From: Lindgomyces ingoldianus
Taxonomy: Eukaryota; Ascomycota; Dothideomycetes; Pleosporales; Lindgomycetaceae
Direction: 5' to 3'
Length of the DNA: 64,000 bases
Assembly (NCBI RefSeq): GCF_010093535.1
Contig: NW_022985174.1
Location: 527,256 to 591,255, forward strand
The number at the start of each line of letters is the position of its first letter. Within the stretch, counting starts at the first letter, position 1. Below are positions 57,641-64,000 of this stretch, piece after piece. Position numbers and translations under genes: made by a program. A model generated the notes under the pieces. It was not told the DNA's origin and ran no database searches. It saw only the letters and a list, made by a program, of their open reading frames with translations.

Positions 57641-60341
57641 AAATGAATTTGAGTTGATTTTTTTTTAACTGTATGAAGGTGTGACATGATAATGTGGAAA
57701 GGGGTGGTTGTGGTGGAGGAAGAATCTTCGCTATCCACTTGCACGATTGCCGCCCTTACTAGGAGCGCTGATATAGGTCTGATCAACGCCTCAGACCTAC
57801 CGGATAAGTCACATTGCTTATCCTTTGGGGTTTCACTTCAAAAGTTTCATTAATAGCGCAATACGTCGTGAGAAAAAGATATCACCAAGGAACCCCACAT
57901 GGCTCGAAAATATTGCATGCGTCCGATCTGAACACGCAATGTACACTAAAATCAGCACCGAGGTGGCGATGTGACATCCTGCACACGGCTGTTACTGCGG
58001 TATTCTCTGTAAGGCTGTGCTGCTTTATCGAACCACTCAGCAGTACCTATGGCTCTTCTGTTGGCTCCTGCAACAGCCAGTAGTCCATCGGAAGTAGACC
58101 TCGGAGATCATTGCCCTGCTCCAATTTCTGAGCCCCCTTGGCGGTTTCTTCCTTTTAGTGATCTCCATAAAGTTCGTCTCCTGTTGCCGTGCGTTTTGCT
58201 TGGACTAGAAATACTAGATCTTGAACCAACTGTTCAAATCGCTCCAGCCTTTTGGAGTAGGGCTTCATTTGCGCCTGAGATGTGGCTAGTCTTTTAGTGG
58301 CCTTTTGTTAGTAGAATCTTCGAGGAATAATTGGCCAAGGTCTTTTTACTTTTTCCTTATCATGTTGGAAGGTGTTGGATAATCTGAATACATTCGATGC
58401 TCGCATAGCCAGTGTGTGATTTGGGATGCGTCCTATACTGGTGGGAAGTAATATTCCACAAATAATGAAACCCTTCATTATATTCCTAGGACTATGGGAT
58501 ATGATTGAAGGCCACACCTTTCTCGAATGGCTGCTCCTCGAGCTTCAGCATCATTGGAGGTCACAGCCCATCTGAACGGACTTACGTGGAAGCTATAGAA
58601 AGCTGCAAACAAACATTCCCCGGGCGCAGGCAGACGATGACCAATGTTATTGGAGGCCCGTCTGCGGTTTCTGAGACACCGCCAGCCATGTAGATCTCTG
58701 GCCGTGAATTTGTAGAGGCTTAGACTGAGATACTGACCACTTGGAGTTCATGTACAACGCCGGTCACCCCGGGTGTATAAATCTTGTTGGTATAGATGAA
58801 TTCTCTTAACGCTCTGAAGGTTATAGTATAGTACCTACCCTACCTGGGCAGGGATGCGAGCCATGTTTCAAGATCAAAGAAAGGAAAAGTGGACTATTTG
58901 ATAGAACAAGCTCGATCCGCTTCAGGGACCAAGAAATTGTTTAGAACATAAAAGAGACAGGCGGATATACAGAGAACTTCAAGGGTGCGGAGAACAACCG
59001 CCCAAAGGGAGATGTCTAGTAACTACATGACCAAAGTGTAAATACCTAGTCCCACCAGGGTTCACTCAGCTCAACAGCCACGTTAAGGGTCTAAGCGCGG
59101 AGTTACCCAAAACCAGCCACAACCCAAATCGACCTCCACACTCTCTTGGGAGATCCTAGTGAGCGATGGGGTATATCTCCACAATAGCCTTCTTGGTCCG
59201 AATGTGTCGTGAAAGGGAGTCGTTCCGCAAGTATTTGTTTCCACATGGATATTTGAATTGGATTTTTTGTAGACGATGCGCAGGGGTGGGAGCTTGACTG
59301 ATTTCGGTCTAAATCTTTCGTATATGTGAAGCCCAGGCCGCAGGTGTTACATCTATTCGCCTGCCTGGCTTGGCTCTCGACCCGAAGCTTATGCTACCTA
59401 TGTGGAGGTTAGCATTCATGTACAGATACACGTCGAGGGTTATGATACCTTCATTTTGGTTTTTATTCGCCGAATTCCCACTTTACCATCCCCTTGCACA
59501 CCAGCAATGCCAGTGTAGATGTGATCGCCCACGCTCGAGCTCGATGGATTGTTAAGTTCAGTGGGGCAGGGGACTAAACCAGACGTAGAGGGGGTGCCGA
59601 ATGCGTGCTCTTGCGAAATAGAGCTTAGAGGGCCCCTTTGTTTCGATTGATATCTTATTTGATGAATAAAGAGAACCATATTGTGTGCCAAAGCCAACGG
59701 TGTAAGGTTGGCTGATTCCTAGAGCCATTGATGAAAGAGATTCACGTCCAAGATCATCGAGGATCTCAGGGATAGATTGTCGTTCATTCTGGGGAGCCCA
59801 TTTTGAAAAATCTAGTTCAGAATAAGGAAGTGATCAGATTTGGCAGCTCTAATCACGTCTAAACTCCTATTGCATCCACTGTTAGTTTCTCCGAGGTCGT
59901 GGTCAATGCATTCTGTCCACCAAGTGTGCTCCTGAGTGGTACTAAAACACGTGTTGTCACTTCCTACTCCTAAGAGCCAAATATCTAATATAGTAGTAGA
60001 TGAAGGAGTAGTGGAACTCTCATAGTTATTGAGGGGCGGTACCTGATTATCGCTGTGGCTACGGTAAATATCCAGAACAGCCTGGTCAGGCCGTCTTCGC
60101 TGCTTTGGAGGGGATGATAGGTAGGGTGAATGAAAGCTGCAAACGTTAACACCAGGAGTGTTGTCTTTACGTGGCAAGATTACCTCAATAAGCACGATTC
60201 ACAAGTGCTGTTTCAAACTGCAGTTATCTTGCAATGAACCCCGGTTTGGAGAAACTACTAGGTAGAGAATAGAGGCAGGAAGTTTGCTACGTTCTGGAGC
60301 CGCAAATGGAAAGTGGGCGTTGATTGAATGGAAAAAGCAAC
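57641..60341. other. gene-poor spacer before the transposon block
   Basis: No gene is supported. A 127-codon minus-strand open frame at 59812-60195 is Ser/Thr/Asp-rich without a recognised family. Composition is ordinary up to 60341. Confidence 0.4.
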
Positions 60342-60469
60342 CAGGGCTTCCAACGGGCCGTACTACGGTCCGTACAAAGTGAACCGTAACGGTCACGTGA
60401 GCAGTACGAACGTACCGAGTTTGTGAGCCGTACCGTACGTTTAATGATGCCCTAGGTACGGTACGTAGT
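60342..60469 (-). mobile_element. terminus of a second hAT-type element, inverted relative to the first
   Basis: These 128 bp begin CAGGGCTTCCAACGGGCC and are the reverse complement of the right end of the 16 kb element (16628-16755), with about eight mismatches by eye. The outer end faces left, so the element body extends rightward into the AT-rich block. Flanking octamer AAAGCAAC (60334-60341) is the expected target-site copy. No matching right end was found, so the element is decayed, rearranged or continues past the window. Confidence 0.8.
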
Positions 60470-60689
60470 ACGGACTGTATTACCCTTTTAGGAAGTTTGT
60501 ATGGCGATTTTAGAGGAGTAGGACGGCTCTAGCAAAGAGCGGCCCTGCAGGAGCGTTTAGGAGGATTTCTAGAGCTCTAATTAGCTAAAAGTTTTGTAAG
60601 GACGCGTAAATCTCTTTCTAAGTCTTTTAATCTATCTATCTGCAGTCTGTTGTCTTAAAAATGCCTATTACTAACTATTTTCTATTGCA

Positions 60690-61270
60690 GGGCTATCCAT
60701 CCACGCGCCTTGCTGCCTTACAGGCCTTATCTAGTTAATTAGATACCTCTGTCGCCCATTTTGCGCAGTCTTGCAGACTGCAGAAGTTAAGAGCCCTCTA
60801 CACCGCGTCTCCTGCCTTATCCCGCAATAGTACACCGTCTGTGGCTGAAGATCAGTTGCAGCAGTTCCTAGAGGACTGCAATTGTAACGCTAGGGTTAAG
60901 TTTACAATTAACTAGAATAATATATAGATGTTAGACTTAAAACAGGCGTTGCCCTTAGCGCGATTAGGTTACTGCGTGAAGAACAAGACTACATTGCGAG
61001 GCAATTGTACGCTGTTAAAAGTATAGGCTTATAGCGCAGATTTAACGCTTATAGAGGAGTATGTAAAAAACAGGGTATACACTTCGCAATTAAGAGGTGT
61101 ATTGACCAACAAGGGCGTGACTGTGACATAGGAGTACAATTAGTACCTGCCTAATTCCTAAGGCAATCCTCTGCTATCTAAAGAGGGCCTCTACAACTGG
61201 CTATATACTTCTCTAGAGAGCCAGGCACGGCAGCGCTGGTAGCGACAGATCTAGTATGCCGTAGGTCTAG
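60690..61270 (+). pseudogene. degraded reading frame inside the transposon block
   Basis: One plus-strand frame keeps protein-like composition for about 190 codons (for example LQQFLEDCNCNARVKF, LARLGYCVKNKTTLRGNC, LTLIEEYVKNRVYTSQL) while carrying roughly nine TAA/TAG codons. Most of these sit where Gln or Trp would fit, as produced by C-to-T or G-to-A change. It is probably a RIP-inactivated transposon protein. It was not recognised as transposase, reverse transcriptase or integrase. Confidence 0.45.
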
Positions 61271-61429
61271 TTTAAAGTATTACCTGTCTAGGATGCCCAG
61301 CTTTTTAGGCAAGGTAGGCATTATCTAGGAAGTGCAGGGTTAACAGCACAGTTTAGGAGTTATCTAGGACTGCCTAGTGCAGTCTAAGCTAGTCTACAAC
61401 AGCCTAGGAAACACCTAAATAGCTAGTTA

Positions 61430-63820
61430 TTATAAAGCCCTATTTTTTTTTAAGGCGCAACTTTATGCCTAAATCTAAGCTCTTTTTTAAGGTTTAGAAG
61501 TTATGTAATTTTATGTTACTTTAAATTTAATCTAAGGGGTTAAATACTTTTTACTAAGCTAAATCCTTTATTACACCTACACTCTACTCTGCGCTTTTAG
61601 TACATATTTTAAAGAGATTTTCTGCAGAAGCCCCTAGGCCTTCCTAGGGGTTTCTAGGGTGTTCTAGGGCCCCCCTAGGCTAGAGGACCCTATATAAAGC
61701 TCTGTCTGTTCTAGAGAGTTTCTATTCTAACTGCCTTTAGATTCTTTCTTAGCTAGCTACTCTAGCTAGCTATCCCCTGTCCTATTTTTAAGGCCTCTAG
61801 TTCTGTCTATTTTAATCTAGGCCCCCCTAGGCCCTCTAAGCCCTATTTTGCATATTTTACTACTAATAATGTCTTTCTTAGCTAGCAAGCAGTTAGATAG
61901 GATTACCTTAGCTATAAATAAAGCCCTAGCTACTATTAATCCTTACTTAACTTACCTTAATAAGATTATAGGCAGGATTATAGCGCATAAGCTAGGTGTA
62001 ATTCTACTATGCTGTTTCCTTGTTAAGGAGGATTACAATGTCTAGACTTATAATACCTACATTTATTAAGGCTTGTTAAAGCTTAAGCGCACTAATAACT
62101 TCTTAAAGTGCAATAGCTACTATAAGGGTAGTAGAGACTGCTATTAAGTAGGTTATCCTAGGGCTGTTTATAGCTGTCTAGGGGTCTCTAAGGTGCCTTT
62201 TAGTTCTTTTTGCTAATTCTTAGGTTGTAGTGCCTAGAGGACTATTACTTAGTAATTATAACTATTATAAGCACTATCCTTAGTAGTTTTTTTTAGCTTA
62301 AGACTTAAATTAACTTTAGTAACACTTAAAAGTACTTACTAGACATTATTAAGGGTCTTTATAAAAAGGTTAATAAAGTTGTTATTTATTTTAATAAGTT
62401 TATAATTTTTAGCTACTTTTTAAACTTTTTTAGGTTTTTTTAAAAGTCTTTAGGGCTTTCTAGGGGTTTTTAGACTAATTCTTACTAGGCTTGTTTATAG
62501 CAAGATAGCTAGTAACGCTCTAACCCCTTTTTATGTTAGCAAGAAGGTGTTTAGAGACTTAGGTATTATTAGTCTTAGTAAGGCAAAAAAAAAAGCATTA
62601 GTAAAGTGTAAAAAAAGAATAGGTAATAATAATAGCTTAAGACCTCTTTCTTTAGTCTCTAAGCGTGTCTATACTATATGTTCTCTAACTTATACCTATC
62701 TAGGCTTTTTTAAAGCAGTCTAACTCTGTCTAGAGTACTTAGCTTTTTACTACTAATTTTAGTGTTTTTTAGGCTTAGGTTCTCTTCCTTACTAAGAAAT
62801 TTTATAAAAGTAAGTAAAGCATATAGAAAACTAACTTTACTTATAATTTTAACACTTTTAACTCTAAGCAAAACATTTTTTAAGAATAAGGCAAGTTATC
62901 TGCCTTTATTTTTAGTCTTTTTAGCATTTTTTTTTCTTTATATTAGTCTAGCAGATCTAGGGGTCTCTAGGCCTGTTTAGGCTTTTTAGGATAAGTTTTA
63001 CCTTTTCTAAGTTTTTACCTGCTATTTTTTTTTTTTTAGGATAGTTTAGTTTATTTTTGCATAGTAGTAGCTTTTTTAGAAATAGTTATAGCGCTTTATA
63101 CTTTTTTTATATTTTCTTTAGTAGTTTACTTTTTTTTTAGGTTTTTTTAGTAAAGTTTAGGCTTTATAGTGCATTTATCTCTTTTTTTAGGGGTATCTAG
63201 GCTAGTCTAGGGGTAATCTAGACTAATCTAGTAGTATTTAAAAATAGGGATAGTAAAAAACAGGCTAAGTTTCTAAAGTTTATAGTGCTTAAAAGTTTTT
63301 TTTTAAATGTTTTAAGCTTTTATAGAGTTATTTAGTCTAAGTTTATTTCTTTTAGTCTAGTCTCTTTTAGCCTAATTTAGCTTTCCCTTTTTTTTTTTAT
63401 TCTCTTTTATACTAGTAGTTCTACTTATCTTTAAAATTTATTTATAGCTTTTTTAGATATGTTTTTTGCTAAGAGTAGTTAGTTATTTTTTTTTCTAAAC
63501 TCTTTTTAGTGTACTTTGTATAGCTATATTCCCTTATGCAGCTTTTAGTCTATAATGTAGTCTATGTTCTATATATCTGTTTCTACTTAGGGTATTACTG
63601 CCTTAGCTAAGAGTTGTTTGTAAGGTAATAAGTAACTTAAAAGTGCTAGCTTAAAAAGGCTAATATAGAATACTAGGTAGATCTAGAAGCTAGCTAGTAA
63701 GTCTAAGTAGTAAGATTAAGTTCTATGTATAGTAAAAACTTTTTAAAGGCTTATATATTTATTATCTAGCTTTTTTTTTAGCTAGAAGGTAGTAATGTTT
63801 TTAGTGCTAAAGTATACTTA
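61430..63820. other. AT-rich, TpA-rich degraded repeat block
   Basis: About 2.4 kb of strongly AT-rich sequence with abundant CTAG, TTA and long T runs, very few CpG, and open frames of at most 72 codons. The composition is that of an RIP-mutated repeat. It ends abruptly near 63820, where normal composition returns. Confidence 0.65.
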
Positions 63821-64000
63821 TGTCAGATTGAAGCACTGTTTCTGGGCTTCCTGAGATGAATGATGGGTTTGGATGTGATGTATGGATGATTGATTGATTT
63901 GTATTGATTGTGTTTATTTATCAATCCTTTTTCTGCTCTACTCGTGTTGCTCGGCTTTTTGTTCTGCCGATCCGAGTCCCTCGCGCACTAGCCCTATGCG
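63821..64000. other. right edge, different composition
   Basis: Starts around TGTCAGATTGAAGCACTG and is no longer AT-rich. It includes a GATT-rich short repeat (about 63885-63930). It may be the start of another repeat, but too little is visible to classify. Confidence 0.3.

Noticed and set aside
59812..60195. 127-codon minus-strand open frame before the transposon block
   Set aside because: Ser/Thr/Asp-rich without a family match by eye. A translated search would be needed before calling it.
61848..62045. Possible start of a transposase in the AT-rich block
   Set aside because: The 65-codon frame superficially resembles a helix-turn-helix N-terminus but no key motif is present and the block is heavily mutated.
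63824..63838. Right terminus of the 60 kb hAT element at ATTGAAGCACTG
   Set aside because: Nine of twelve bases match the expected end, but the following octamer does not match AAAGCAAC, so it is not accepted as the element boundary.
1..64000. tRNA, rRNA, CRISPR or secondary-metabolite cluster genes
   Set aside because: No cloverleaf with conserved box sequences, rRNA stretch, spaced direct-repeat array, or PKS/NRPS/terpene synthase domain was found by reading. A tRNA covariance scan was not possible.

Overview
The window reads as nuclear DNA of a filamentous ascomycete (Pezizomycotina; Leotiomycetes is my guess and is not proven). The evidence is spliceosomal genes with introns mostly of about 50-90 bp, typical fungal families (fungal rhodopsin-domain membrane protein, DUF4360 secreted protein, CE3 GDSL esterase, BCS1-like AAA ATPase), long gene-poor spacers, and repeat DNA with RIP-like decay (TpA-rich, Gln/Trp/Arg codons turned to stops). 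Exon models were built by hand from reading frames, splice signals and family conservation, so individual junctions carry some uncertainty.

Layout. 0.7-14.7 kb is a gene-dense housekeeping block: acyl-CoA dehydrogenase (+), protoglobin (+), an AHC1-like zinc-finger protein probably of the ADA acetyltransferase complex (+), KSH1/TMEM167 (-) head-to-head with TAF13 (+), and UTP25 (-) head-to-head with eIF3f (+). Transcription, ribosome biogenesis, translation initiation and secretion are all represented. Synteny here should be the best guide to the species.

15-21 kb is a decayed accessory island. It holds a relic of an FG-GAP-repeat protein (-), a 698-bp non-autonomous hAT-type transposon with a perfect 8-bp target-site duplication, a CE3 GDSL esterase whose C-terminal FG-GAP region is broken, and a relic of an HSP30/HSP20-type small heat-shock protein. 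21-30 kb contains a thiol-hydrolase-like protein with a poly-Gln minisatellite, a seven-TM rhodopsin-domain protein and a tartrate/D-malate dehydrogenase. 30-36 kb is a desert with an F-box/LRR-like pseudogene and a further degraded frame.

36-58 kb has widely spaced genes: a secreted defensin-like (CS-alpha-beta) peptide with a Kex2 site, a BTB-like protein with a long acidic insert, a DUF4360 secreted protein, a PHO84-type phosphate transporter, an unrecognised protein and an intronless BCS1-like AAA ATPase. From 60.3 kb to the right edge the sequence turns into transposon DNA. It begins with an inverted second copy of the hAT terminus, followed by a degraded reading frame and a strongly AT/TpA-rich block.

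No tRNA, rRNA, CRISPR array or biosynthetic gene cluster was recognised.
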